Counted from the stretch's first letter, positions 8,513 to 19,256 are shown. The stretch is DNA of 38,734 bases from Rhodospirillales bacterium (GCA_007695045.1 REEP01000032.1:1-38734), one strand, 5' to 3'. Notes: generated from the letters alone by a model not told the origin. Made by a program: numbers and translations.

Positions 8513-10137
8513 GCGGTGCTCTCCAAGGAGGGTTTGCCGGTCTTGTCAGCGGCGACGTAGGGCTCGCCGGTGCGCGCGATCCCGGCTTCGACCGCGTCAC
8601 GAATGGTCTTCAGGACCTTGATGCGTGCGAAGCGCTTGTCGTTGGCTTCGACCAGCGTCCAGGGTGCGATCGATGTACTGGTCCGCTCCACCATGTCGTT
8701 TACCGCGGCTTCGTACTGGTCCCACCGCTCCCGGTTGCGCCAGTCCTCGTCCGTCAGCTTCCAGCGTTTGTAGGCTATCTTTTCCCGCGCCTTGAAGCGC
8801 TTCAGCTGCTCATCCTTGGTGATATGCAGCCAGAACTTGCACAAGACAATACCGTGGCCCACCAACTGATCCTCGAAGTCATTGATCTCGGCGTAAGCTC
8901 GGCGCCACTCCTGCTCGCTGGCAAATCCTTCCACCCGCTCCACCAGCACCCGGCCATACCAGCTGCGGTCGAAGATGGTGACCCGGCCGGCCCGGGACAG
9001 CTGTCGCCAGAAACGCCACAGATAGTGGTGCGCCTGTTCCTCATCGGTAGGTGAGGCAACCGGAATGACCTGGAAATCCCGTGCATCCAAGGCCGCGGTC
9101 ACCCGGCGGACGGCACCTCCCTTGCCGGCGGCATCCCAGCCCTCGAACACCAGAATGGTGGAGACGCCCAGCTCCTTGGCGCGCCGGCAGCGCCGGTTGA
9201 GCTTGCCCTGATACTTCTCCAGCGTCCGCTTGTAATCGCTCTTGGAGACGCTGAGGGTGGTGTCCAGCCGGCTCAGGATGGTGATGCGGGGCATGCGCAG
9301 CACGGTGCCGCCGATCCGTGTCTCCGCCGGCACCGCGTCGGCCGGGCTCGGTTCCGCGCCTTCCTCGTCGGTGCCGAGGATACAGCGACCGTCGCGGGCG
9401 GCCGCCAGGTCCCGGCGCAACCGCATTTCCTCGAAATGGCGGACGATCGCATTGCGCAGCGTGATCCCCACGGTCAGGCTGCGATAGCGCTTGTCGAACC
9501 CTTCGACGATGTGCCACGGCGCATGCCCCGTGCTGGTCCGCGTGATGAGACGTTCGGCGGCGCCGATGAACCGGTCATACAGGTGCCAGTGGTTCCAATC
9601 GGTCTCGGTCACCCGCCACCGTGTCAGCGGGTCCTTTTGTAACGCCTCCAGGCGCTCTTTCTGAGCCTTCTTGCCGAGATGCATCCAGAACTTGACGATC
9701 AGCGCACCGTCGTCAGCCAACGCCTTCTCGAAGGTGAACACCCGGTCCAGCGCTTCGTCCAGGTCCGCTTCCGAAGACCGCTCGTAAACCCGTTCCAGCA
9801 TCGGACGCGAATACCAGCAACTCAGAAACAGGCCAATCCGCCCGGCGGGCGGCAGGTCCCGCCAGAACCGCCAGTACTCCGGACGGTCCCGCATCTCGTC
9901 GGACGGCTCGCCATAGGCGCGGGTCATCAGCCAGCGCGTATCCATCCATTCATGCAGAAGATTGATCGTTTCGCTCTTGCCGGCACCGTCGACGCCCCCG
10001 AACACCACGATCACCGGGAACGCGGCTTCCATGCGGAGCCTTTGCTGGATTTCCAGGAGTTCGGCGCGCAACAGCGGCACCTGCTCGTGATAATCCTCTT
10101 TCGGTACGGCACGTCCCAGCTCGGCGGTTCGAAACAT
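8509..10137 (-). CDS. ppk2: Two-domain polyphosphate kinase 2 (polyphosphate:AMP phosphotransferase type)
   Basis: PPK2-family enzyme with two tandem P-loop domains (542 aa). Two-domain, class II members are known to use polyphosphate to phosphorylate AMP to ADP. Walker A motifs are GGVDGAGKS at about residues 47-55 and EGWDAAGKGG at about 328-340. The C-terminal domain keeps the typical FDRSWYGRVLVERV motif, while the N-terminal equivalent is degenerate (LSCWYSRPMLERV), as expected for class II enzymes in which the second half is the active one. The frame extends far upstream, but the ATG at 10137 has AGGGAG 11 bases ahead and begins the recognisable protein; an ATG at 10188 is possible but lacks a ribosome site. 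It is the first gene of a ppk2-ppk1 operon. Confidence 0.93.
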   Translation of the reverse strand: MFRTAELGRAVPKEDYHEQVPLLRAELLEIQQRLRMEAAFPVIVVFGGVDGAGKSETINLLHEWMDTRWLMTRAYGEPSDEMRDRPEYWRFWRDLPPAGRIGLFLSCWYSRPMLERVYERSSEADLDEALDRVFTFEKALADDGALIVKFWMHLGKKAQKERLEALQKDPLTRWRVTETDWNHWHLYDRFIGAAERLITRTSTGHAPWHIVEGFDKRYRSLTVGITLRNAIVRHFEEMRLRRDLAAARDGRCILGTDEEGAEPSPADAVPAETRIGGTVLRMPRITILSRLDTTLSVSKSDYKRTLEKYQGKLNRRCRRAKELGVSTILVFEGWDAAGKGGAVRRVTAALDARDFQVIPVASPTDEEQAHHYLWRFWRQLSRAGRVTIFDRSWYGRVLVERVEGFASEQEWRRAYAEINDFEDQLVGHGIVLCKFWLHITKDEQLKRFKAREKIAYKRWKLTDEDWRNRERWDQYEAAVNDMVERTSTSIAPWTLVEANDKRFARIKVLKTIRDAVEAGIARTGEPYVAADKTGKPSLESTA

Positions 10138-10174
10138 GGCGTCACGAGCTCCCTGCTGTGGGCAAACCACATAT

Positions 10175-10187
10175 TGTTGACTCAACA
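10175..10187. promoter_or_regulatory. Inverted repeat between ppk2 and ppx (possible operator)
   Basis: TGTTGA-C-TCAACA is a perfect 6-bp inverted repeat with a one-base centre in the 231-bp space between divergent ppk2 and ppx. It lies 38 bases upstream of the ppk2 ATG. Its AT-rich surroundings (atattg...cataac) stand out in a GC-rich genome. A role as binding site for a dimeric regulator is inference; I cannot name the protein. Confidence 0.35.
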
Positions 10188-10368
10188 TAACGCAGCCGAG
10201 GCCCAGTTGCATCGGGCGTTGTCCCCAATTGCGCGCCGTGATCGAAACCTTGACGGCGTCGCCCGCGACGGCAATAAGGCGCCGACGAAGCAGCCACCAC
10301 CAAAATCGGGGGACAGCGCCCGGCCGGGACAGCGCCGGCGGGGCCGAGAAGCGCGGGGTGGGTCTGTC

Positions 10369-11883
10369 ATGACCGTCGACGATCGAGACAATTTCGGCAA
10401 GGAGGTCGTCGCGGGCGTGCGTGCGGCTGACCGGGTCGGCGTGGTGGACATCGGATCCAACACGGTGCGGTTGGTGGTCTATGACACGCCCAATCGCCTG
10501 CCGATCCCGATCTTCAACGAGAAAGCGCAGTGCGGCCTGGGCCGCAGCCTGGGCAAGACCGGTCAGCTCAGCCCCCGCGGCGTGACCGAGGCACTGCGCA
10601 GCCTGGCGCGCTTCAGCCGGCTCGCCGAAGCGATGGCCGTGGGGCACCTGGAAATCGTCGCCACCGCCGCGGTCCGGGATGCGGCCGACGGTCCCGCCTT
10701 CGTGGGCGAAGCCGAGCGCGTTGCGGGTCACCCGGTCCATGTGCTGAGCGGCGCCGAGGAGGCGAGGCTGGCCGCTGTCGGCTTGCTCAATGGCGTCCCC
10801 GCGGCCGACGGGGCGCTGGGCGATCTGGGCGGCGGCAGCCTCGACTTGGTGAGGCTGGAGCACGGCAGCATCGATGCTTTCGCGACTCTTCCGGTGGGAC
10901 ATCTGCGCTTGGCGGAGGATTCCGGCGGGGATCGCGAGGTGGCGCGACGACTTGTTGACGCGGCTCTGGATGCCGTCGGCTGGCTGCCCACGACCAAGGG
11001 GCGAACCCTCTATGCCGTGGGCGGGTCGTGGCGGGCACTGGCCCGCATCTTTATCGAGCAGACCCACCATCCCCTGCACGTGCTCGACAACTATACGGTG
11101 GATTTCTTCGACGCCTTGCGCCTCGCCGACTTGGTGGCCGGGTTGAGCAGGAGCACGCTGCAGACCGTATCGTCGCTGTCGTCCCGCCGGATCGAGACCT
11201 TGCCGTTCGCCGCGACCGCCATGGCCGGCATCCTGGAGCACGCCAAGCCCGCCCGGGTCACATTCTCGGGTTTTGGCATGCGCGAAGGCCAGATGCTGGA
11301 GCTTCTGCCGGAATCACTGCGGCGACAGGATCCGCTGATCAGCGCCTGTGAAGGTCAGGCCGAACGGACCGGCCGGTTCGCGCAGCACGGCCAGGAGATG
11401 CTGGACTGGATGGCGCCGCTGTTTCCCGAGGAGACGGCCGGTCAACGGCGCCTGCGCCTAGCTGCCTGCCTGCTCAGCGACATCGGCTGGAGCGAGCACC
11501 CGGACTACCGGGCCGAGCACGCGTTTCACCGGGTCCTGCGGGTGCCGTATGCCGGGTTGAGCCATGGCGAGCGGGTCGCCCTGGCACTGGCCGTGTTCGT
11601 GCGCTACGGCGGGCAGCCCAACAACACCATGACCGGTCCCACCAAACGGTTGATGGATGGTGCGTCGGTCGCGCGCGCGGAAATCGTCGGCCTCGCCCTG
11701 CGTCTGGCACAGACGCTGACAGGCGGGGCGCCCGGCCTGTTGGCGCAAACCCGGCTCAAGGTGGAGAAGGACCGCTTGGTGCTCTGCCTGCCCGACGATG
11801 CGGCCGTGTTTCTCAGCGACGCAGTCGACCGCCGATTAAAGCAACTGGCGGCCGCAGTGGGACTCAAGCCCAGGATCGGGTGA
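10369..11883 (+). CDS. ppx: Exopolyphosphatase, Ppx/GppA family
   Basis: Releases phosphate from polyphosphate ends (family members may also hydrolyse pppGpp). The 504 aa show the ASKHA-type phosphatase motifs: GVVDIGSNTVRLVVYD (about residues 23-38), ATAAVRDAADG (about 99-109), LSGAEEARL (about 126-134) and GDLGGGSLDLV (about 151-161). The C-terminal half is an HD-like helical domain with SDIGWSEHPDYRAEHAFHRVL. The start ATG at 10369 was chosen because homology begins soon after; the frame is open well upstream. It is divergent from ppk2-ppk1, so synthesis and breakdown genes share one control region. Ppx and GppA cannot be separated by sequence alone, but the neighbourhood favours Ppx. Confidence 0.92.
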   Translation: MTVDDRDNFGKEVVAGVRAADRVGVVDIGSNTVRLVVYDTPNRLPIPIFNEKAQCGLGRSLGKTGQLSPRGVTEALRSLARFSRLAEAMAVGHLEIVATAAVRDAADGPAFVGEAERVAGHPVHVLSGAEEARLAAVGLLNGVPAADGALGDLGGGSLDLVRLEHGSIDAFATLPVGHLRLAEDSGGDREVARRLVDAALDAVGWLPTTKGRTLYAVGGSWRALARIFIEQTHHPLHVLDNYTVDFFDALRLADLVAGLSRSTLQTVSSLSSRRIETLPFAATAMAGILEHAKPARVTFSGFGMREGQMLELLPESLRRQDPLISACEGQAERTGRFAQHGQEMLDWMAPLFPEETAGQRRLRLAACLLSDIGWSEHPDYRAEHAFHRVLRVPYAGLSHGERVALALAVFVRYGGQPNNTMTGPTKRLMDGASVARAEIVGLALRLAQTLTGGAPGLLAQTRLKVEKDRLVLCLPDDAAVFLSDAVDRRLKQLAAAVGLKPRIG

Positions 11884-11934
11884 GCGGACGAGGCTCGCTT
11901 CGGTCCTCGCTTCGGTTGTGCAGCCGCCCCCCCC

Positions 11935-12468
11935 TCAATCGGCGACGCGCGCCAGTTTCGGCACGCCGAAGCCCAGGCGCTGCAGGGTACGGTCGCGCAC
12001 CTGTTCCGGGACGAAGCTGCTGATGTCCCCGCCGAGGCGGGCGATCTCCTTGACGAAGCGCGAGGCGATGAACTGCTGGCGTTCGGACGCCATCAGAAAC
12101 ACCGTCTCGATGTCGTCGTTGAGCCGGGCGTTCATTGCCGCCATCTGGAACTCGTACTCGAAGTCCGAGACCGCGCGAAGCCCGCGCAGGATGATGGTGG
12201 CACCGCATCCCACCACGAAGTTCATCAGCAGGTTGTCGAAGGCACGCACTTCGATGTACCGGCCGTTGCCGCGCTGCATCAGGGCAATCTGTTCCTGCAG
12301 CATGTCGACGCGGTCATCGAGGGGGAACAGCGGTTCCTTGCCGGGATTTGCGGCAACGCCGATGATCAACCGGTCGACCACGTGGGTGGCCCGTTCGATA
12401 ATGTCCAGGTGACCATTGGTCAGAGGATCGAAGGTGCCTGGATAAACTCCAACACGGGGTTGGCGCAT
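11935..12468 (-). CDS. coaD: Phosphopantetheine adenylyltransferase
   Basis: Penultimate step of coenzyme A synthesis: transfers AMP from ATP to 4'-phosphopantetheine. The 177-aa frame begins VGVYPGTFDPLTNGHLDIIERA-like (residues 6-27) with the T/HxGH nucleotidyltransferase motif (TNGH), and ends with the family ISSFVPEQVRDRL-like segment. The ATG at 12468 has GGGAGGAG 11 bases upstream, so the longer open frame is not used. It lies 40 bp after gyrA on the same strand, an arrangement common in alphaproteobacteria. It is convergent with ppx; the 51-bp gap has no convincing terminator. Confidence 0.95.
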   Translation of the reverse strand: MRQPRVGVYPGTFDPLTNGHLDIIERATHVVDRLIIGVAANPGKEPLFPLDDRVDMLQEQIALMQRGNGRYIEVRAFDNLLMNFVVGCGATIILRGLRAVSDFEYEFQMAAMNARLNDDIETVFLMASERQQFIASRFVKEIARLGGDISSFVPEQVRDRTLQRLGFGVPKLARVAD

Positions 12469-12508
12469 GGTTTCTTGATCTCCTCCCGCAACTGGGCTTG
12501 GGGGCATG

Positions 12509-15313
<2,805 letters not shown>

Positions 15314-15341
15314 GGACCTCTACCGAAAAGAGAAAAAAACA

Positions 15342-15431
15342 TCGCGATCGCGACCGTTACCCTAGCACGACCATGCCGCGCTGCACAACAAAGCCGGACC
15401 GTCCGTCTGTTGCCAAGCGTTTGCCAAGCGT
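15342..15431. repeat. 12-bp palindrome and 11-bp tandem repeat upstream of gyrA
   Basis: In the 170-bp gap upstream of gyrA there is a perfect palindrome TCGCGATCGCGA at 15342-15353 and an exact head-to-tail repeat of TTGCCAAGCGT at 15410-15420 and 15421-15431. The tandem unit is close to one helical turn. A promoter or regulator-binding role is only suggested by the position. Confidence 0.4.
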
Positions 15432-15483
15432 CGACGGAGGCCCGGGCGGCTCCGGACCAACACGTCATCCGGCCTGACTTGGC

Positions 15484-15888
15484 TCACCAGGTCAGAGTTC
15501 TGGTGCCTTCCTGGAACAGAGGAACATCGGCACCGCCGGTTTGGATTCCATCCACGATGTTATCCAGGTCGACCTCATAGTGCGCCGCGCAGAATGGGCA
15601 GATGATGACGTTGGCACCTTTGTCCATCAGGTCAGCCAGCGCCTTCTGCTGATCGGCAAACTGATCGCCGTGTTGCTTGGATGCAAGGAAGACGCCTCGA
15701 TCATTGAGCCAGACAGTAACGGCAAGTCCACCTTCCAGAATTCTCTTGGAGAACGTCATAGCCATGTCGGCACGATGCGCCTCATCGGTGGTCAGGTTCA
15801 CGAACAGGGAGCCAGATTGCTGGGCACCCGCTGGAGCTGCCAGAACAAACCCGATCAGCGCTAGCCCATAAAAAAGGTTCCGAAACAT
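15484..15888 (-). CDS. Secreted DsrE-family protein
   Basis: A 134-aa protein with a cleavable-looking signal peptide (MFRNLFYGLALIGFVLAAPAGA, cleavage probably before QQSG). The mature part resembles the DsrE/DsrF/peroxiredoxin-like fold: SLFVNLTTDEAHRADMAMTF at the start, then AVTVWLNDRGVFLA. A CPFC pair sits in NVIICPFCAAHYEV near residues 95-108. Members with such cysteines take part in sulfur transfer or redox chemistry, but the substrate cannot be inferred. It lies upstream of gyrA on the same strand, with its own 122-bp gap before the neighbour. The family call is fair; the function is unknown. Confidence 0.75.
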   Translation of the reverse strand: MFRNLFYGLALIGFVLAAPAGAQQSGSLFVNLTTDEAHRADMAMTFSKRILEGGLAVTVWLNDRGVFLASKQHGDQFADQQKALADLMDKGANVIICPFCAAHYEVDLDNIVDGIQTGGADVPLFQEGTRTLTW

Positions 15889-16010
15889 AAAGTCTTCCTC
15901 CTGCGCCCAATTCTATCGTTCGCGGCGTGCCAGCCCGGATTCCAGGTTTACGACGAATCCAGCCCAGACCTGCAGTCTGTTCGCAATCTAGCCGGACCGG
16001 GACATTGCAA

Positions 16011-16511
16011 TCAATGCGCAGGCGTGTCGGCGAGTTCGAACACGCCGTCGATCTCCACGGAGGCGTCGAGCGGCAGCGACGCGACGCCCACCGCCGCCCT
16101 GGCGTGACGGCCGGCCTCGCCGAACACCTCCATCATCAGGTCCGAGGCGCCGTTGAGCACCTTCGGGTGAGCGGTGAACGCGGCATCGGCGCGGACGAAG
16201 CCGGTCAGCTTCACCACCCGGCGGACACGCTCGAGGTTGCCGTCGCAGGCGGCCCGCACCTGGGCCAACAGGTTGAGGGCGCACAGACGTGCCGAGGCGT
16301 AGCCGTGTTCCAGCGACAATTCGGCGCCGAGACAGCCGGAGAAATGCATCTCCCCGTTCAGCAACGGCAACTGCCCTGAGACGAACAGCAGGTCTCCGGC
16401 CCGGACGAACGGGACATAGGCGCCGGCGGCGGCCGCGGCCTGCGGCAGCACGATGCCCAGTTCCGTCAAGCGTGCTTCCACGCGCCCCGTCTCGCCTCCG
16501 GCCTGTGTCAT
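16011..16511 (-). CDS. RidA/YjgF-family protein
   Basis: A 166-aa member of the RidA (YjgF/YER057c/UK114) superfamily, in the branch with the N-terminal pattern LGIVLPQAAAAAGAYVPFVRAGDLLFVSGQLP (about residues 18-48). Canonical RidA hydrolyses reactive enamine/imine intermediates from PLP enzymes using a conserved arginine; a candidate arginine is present in RHARAAVGVASLPLDASVEID near 134-154. This branch has less certain function. The ATG overlaps the stop of the small upstream gene in ATGA, and that gene is itself coupled to the pagL-like gene, so all three are likely one transcript. Confidence 0.88.
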   Translation of the reverse strand: MTQAGGETGRVEARLTELGIVLPQAAAAAGAYVPFVRAGDLLFVSGQLPLLNGEMHFSGCLGAELSLEHGYASARLCALNLLAQVRAACDGNLERVRRVVKLTGFVRADAAFTAHPKVLNGASDLMMEVFGEAGRHARAAVGVASLPLDASVEIDGVFELADTPAH

Positions 16512-16678
16512 GTCTTCTCCTCTTTCATGTGGTGTCCATCGTCGTCGTCAGGTGGTCCTGACGAGCCAACCTGTTGCTCGAGTTCCGGAGCGGACTGGAT
16601 CGCGTCCAGTTGCGCCAGAAGCCTTTCCACGTCGGCCAGTTGAGTCTGGATATAGTCCGCATAGTGCCGCGCCCTCAC
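16508..16678 (-). CDS. Small protein (56 aa) between pagL-like and ridA-like genes
   Basis: Not recognised. The frame starts at a GTG whose last bases overlap the stop of the upstream pagL-like gene (GTGA) and ends in ATGA with the ridA-like start. Such coupling at both ends is good evidence that it is translated. A TTG at 16699 would add seven residues. The product begins RARHYADYIQTQLADVERLLAQL, predicted to form an amphipathic or coiled-coil helix, followed by a flexible tail with a DDDDGHH cluster that could bind a metal. There is no signal peptide or membrane segment, so it is probably cytoplasmic. Confidence 0.6.
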   Translation of the reverse strand: MRARHYADYIQTQLADVERLLAQLDAIQSAPELEQQVGSSGPPDDDDGHHMKEEKT

Positions 16679-17220
16679 CGGACCCGGAGGCCCAGCCAAT
16701 CCAGCGGCACGTGGTAATAGACGGAGATGATTTCCACGCCGGGATTGTCGTCGCCGATCCCTGCGTTGGAGTAGTGCGACACCGCGAGGCTCAGCCGAGA
16801 CCGGTTGCGGAAGCGCCAGCCGATTTCCCCTTGCGTGCGGAATGCCAGGGTGTGGCCGAGGTCCAAGTCCGAACCACCCTGGGAGTAGCCGAAGGCGCCG
16901 GCACCGGCAGCGACGAAGATCCGGTCCGTCACGAAGACATCGAACAGCAAGCCGCCGCCGCCGAACACGCTGCCGTCACTGGTTGCGGCGACGCCGAGGA
17001 AGGGCTTCAGCCAGACCCGCTCCGGCCAAAGGGTCAGGCCCCAGCCGGACCGGTACTCGAGCCTGAAGTCCGCCGCATTGTCGCGATTGCTACTGAAATC
17101 GAAAAAGCCGATGCCGCCAGACAGCAGATGAGTGTTATCCGCGTCGGCCGAGCCTATTGTTCCGCAAGCCAGCAGAACCGCCAACGCGGCTGCCTGCGAG
17201 CAGCGTTGCAGATATGACAT
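16675..17220 (-). CDS. pagL: Lipid A 3-O-deacylase, PagL-like outer-membrane protein
   Basis: Outer-membrane beta-barrel that removes the 3-O acyl chain of lipid A. The 181 aa begin with a signal peptide (CSQAAALAVLLACGTIGSADA) and then show alternating beta-strand patterns with an aromatic C-terminal girdle. Catalytic residues fit PagL: SHYSNAGIGDDNPGVE has His, Ser at +2 and Glu at +14, the same spacing as His126/Ser128/Glu140 of Pseudomonas PagL. It is the first gene of a coupled trio with the 56-aa protein and the RidA-like gene. A hairpin covers the ribosome site just upstream. Similarity is to the broad acyloxyacyl hydrolase/PagL family; the lipid A activity is inferred. Confidence 0.87.
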   Translation of the reverse strand: MSYLQRCSQAAALAVLLACGTIGSADADNTHLLSGGIGFFDFSSNRDNAADFRLEYRSGWGLTLWPERVWLKPFLGVAATSDGSVFGGGGLLFDVFVTDRIFVAAGAGAFGYSQGGSDLDLGHTLAFRTQGEIGWRFRNRSRLSLAVSHYSNAGIGDDNPGVEIISVYYHVPLDWLGLRVR

Positions 17221-17226
17221 GTTTCC

Positions 17227-17250
17227 CCCGTCGCATTCAAATGTGACGGG
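17227..17250 (-). promoter_or_regulatory. Inverted repeat covering the pagL-like ribosome site
   Basis: CCCGTC(G)CATT and AATG(T)GACGGG form 11-bp arms with one imperfect pair and a two-base loop. In the minus-strand transcript the GACGGG arm runs into GGGGGAAAC directly before the ATG at 17220, so folding would bury the Shine-Dalgarno sequence. The structure is seen in the sequence; translational control is inferred. Confidence 0.45.
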
Positions 17251-17355
17251 AACTTATTACGCTCCTCAAGTGCTGCCACGCAACAATCAACAAGCAGAGC
17301 GTGTGTCCCGGCGATCACAATCACATGAGGACCTATCCAACGTTACCAGTGAACG

Positions 17356-18330
17356 TCAGCGGATCCGGGCTTTCATCGCCTCCATCGCCCGCACCAGGAC
17401 GGATCTGGTCCCGGGTTCCAAGGCGGAGTGCCCTGCATCGGGTACGACAACATAATCCGCCCGGTGCCAGGCCCGGGCGAGCGAATCGGCGGTGGCGATC
17501 GGGCACACCATGTCGTAACGACCCTGCACCAGCACCGCGGGCAACCGGCGGATCCGCCCGAGGTTCTCCATCAGTGCCCCCGGTGGCAGGAAGGCTTCGT
17601 GCACGAAGTAATGCGCTTCGGTCCGGGCCAGGGCCAGGGCGGCACCGTTAAGACCACCGGCCGGCCCCTCTGGCTTGGGGATGAGGTTGGAGCAAGCACT
17701 TTCGTACCGGCTCCAGGCGGCGGCGGCCGGCCCGTTGACCAGCGGTTCCGGGTCGGTTAGCCGGCGGTAGTAGTTGCCGAGGACGTCACGGCGTTCGCGG
17801 GCCGGCAGGAACTCCCGGAACGCCCGGTGAGCTTCCGGAAAGAACAGCCCCATGCCGTCCAGAAACCAATCGATCTCCCGCCGGGTGCCGAGGAAGATGC
17901 CGCGCAGGACGAAGCCGGCACAGCGATGCGGATGCCGAATGCCGTATGCCAGGGCCAGGGTCGATCCCCACGACCCCCCGAACAGCACCCAGCGGTCGAT
18001 GTCCAGGTGCCGGCGCAACGCCTCCATGTCGGCGATCAGATGGTCGGTGGTATTGTTGGCGAGTTCGCCGAACGGTTCCGACCGCCCGCAGCCCCGTTGA
18101 TCGAACACGACGATGCGGTAGAACTTCGGATCGAAGAACCGGCGATGGGCGGCAGCGGCTCCCGCTCCGGGGCCGCCGTGCAGGAACACCACGGGTGCAC
18201 CGACCGGGTTGCCGGATTGCTCCCAGTAGATGATGTGGCCGTCGGAAACCGGCAGCTTGCCGGTTGCATAGGGCTCGATATCCGGAAACAGGTCGTAACG
18301 ATGTATGCGTGCGTCCATCCGTCGACTCAT
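17356..18330 (-). CDS. pip: Proline iminopeptidase
   Basis: Alpha/beta-hydrolase peptidase of family S33 that removes N-terminal proline (324 aa). Visible are the oxyanion-hole motif FLHGGPGAG (about residues 49-57), DQRGCGRSEP (about 77-86), the nucleophile elbow GGSWGSTLALAYG (Ser near 121), the aspartate in QGRYDMVCP and the histidine in AGHSALEPG near the end. The ATG at 18330 has a GGATGAAGG ribosome site, which favours it over a second ATG four codons on. It is cytoplasmic with no signal peptide, and divergent from the nuclease-fold gene at 18481. Confidence 0.93.
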   Translation of the reverse strand: MSRRMDARIHRYDLFPDIEPYATGKLPVSDGHIIYWEQSGNPVGAPVVFLHGGPGAGAAAAHRRFFDPKFYRIVVFDQRGCGRSEPFGELANNTTDHLIADMEALRRHLDIDRWVLFGGSWGSTLALAYGIRHPHRCAGFVLRGIFLGTRREIDWFLDGMGLFFPEAHRAFREFLPARERRDVLGNYYRRLTDPEPLVNGPAAAAWSRYESACSNLIPKPEGPAGGLNGAALALARTEAHYFVHEAFLPPGALMENLGRIRRLPAVLVQGRYDMVCPIATADSLARAWHRADYVVVPDAGHSALEPGTRSVLVRAMEAMKARIR

Positions 18331-18480
18331 GCCGCCTTCATCCCACTATACGGCCTTGACCGGGCCAGTGATACGGCCCTGGCCGCCGGCATCGGGGTTT
18401 CCTCGCCACCGCCGGATCGACCGCTTGCGGGCCGGGGTGTCGGGCATCGTTGCGCCGCGCCATGTCGTGCCGCCGCCGTG

Positions 18481-19245
18481 ATGATCGCCGTCGCCCTGGT
18501 CCTCCTGCTGCTGGTCGACAGTCTCGCGGCGGAGGTTGTGCCGGCACGGGTGGTGGCGGTCGAGGACGGTGCCACCCTTGGTCTCGAACAGCCGGTACGG
18601 GGGGCACACGTGCTGCGTCTGGCCGGCATCGACGTTCCCGGTCTTGGCGTGCCGGAAGCCGTTGATCCGCTTGCGGTCGCGGCGCGCGCCGCCCTGGCTG
18701 AACTCGCCGTCGGGTACCGCGTGGACGTGTTTCTGGGCGAGCGAAGCCGCGACCGCTACGGCCGCCTGGTGGGCCATGCGATCCGGCAGGACGGCCTGTG
18801 GCTGCAAGGGGCGATGCTGGACCGGGGCCTTGCCCGGGTGCGCACGCTGCACGACCAGACGGAACGCGCCGCCGAAATGCTTGCGCTCGAAACGGTGGCC
18901 CGTGCCGCCGGCCGGGGCTTGTGGACGCATCCGACCTATGCCGTCCGCACGGCGGAGACGGTGCACCGCCATCTCAACAGCTTCCAGGTGGTCGAGGGTC
19001 GCGTGCGCCGGGCAGCAGCGGCGCGCGGGCGGGTGTTTCTCAACTATGGCGCTGACTGGCGTACCGACTTCACGGTTGCCATCGCCGCGCCGGATCTGCG
19101 GCGCTTCGCCGAAGCCGGGTTCGACCCGTTGGCCCTGGAAGGCCGGCGCATCCGGGTGCGGGGCTGGGTCCGGTCCTGGAACGGTCCGCTGATCGACGCG
19201 ACGCACCCGGCCGTCATTGAGGTTCTTGATGATGCCGGGCGCTGA
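18481..19245 (+). CDS. Secreted thermonuclease-fold protein with altered active site
   Basis: A 254-aa protein with an N-terminal signal peptide (IAVALVLLLLVDSLAAE) and a staphylococcal-nuclease-like OB fold (about residues 22-150). Conserved shape is seen in VVAVEDGATLGL, HVLRLAGIDVPG, RDRYGRLVGHAI and MLDRGLARVR. Compared with staphylococcal nuclease the Arg35 and Arg87 equivalents are present, but the calcium ligand Asp21 reads Ala (DGATL) and the general base Glu43 reads Gly (DVPG), so nuclease activity is doubtful. The C-terminal part (about 155-254) is a second beta-rich module with VFLNYGADWRTDFTV, seen in alphaproteobacterial relatives. A nucleic-acid-binding or structural role is possible. 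Confidence 0.8.
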   Translation: MIAVALVLLLLVDSLAAEVVPARVVAVEDGATLGLEQPVRGAHVLRLAGIDVPGLGVPEAVDPLAVAARAALAELAVGYRVDVFLGERSRDRYGRLVGHAIRQDGLWLQGAMLDRGLARVRTLHDQTERAAEMLALETVARAAGRGLWTHPTYAVRTAETVHRHLNSFQVVEGRVRRAAAARGRVFLNYGADWRTDFTVAIAAPDLRRFAEAGFDPLALEGRRIRVRGWVRSWNGPLIDATHPAVIEVLDDAGR

Positions 19246-19256
19246 AGCCGGCACTA

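Noticed and set aside
6305-8560. 751-codon open frame antisense to ppk1
   Set aside because: It is a shadow of ppk1 with atypical composition and no family pattern.
10365-10371. CTGTCAT at the ppx start as a Pho box
   Set aside because: Only one half site is present; the second repeat at the required spacing does not match.
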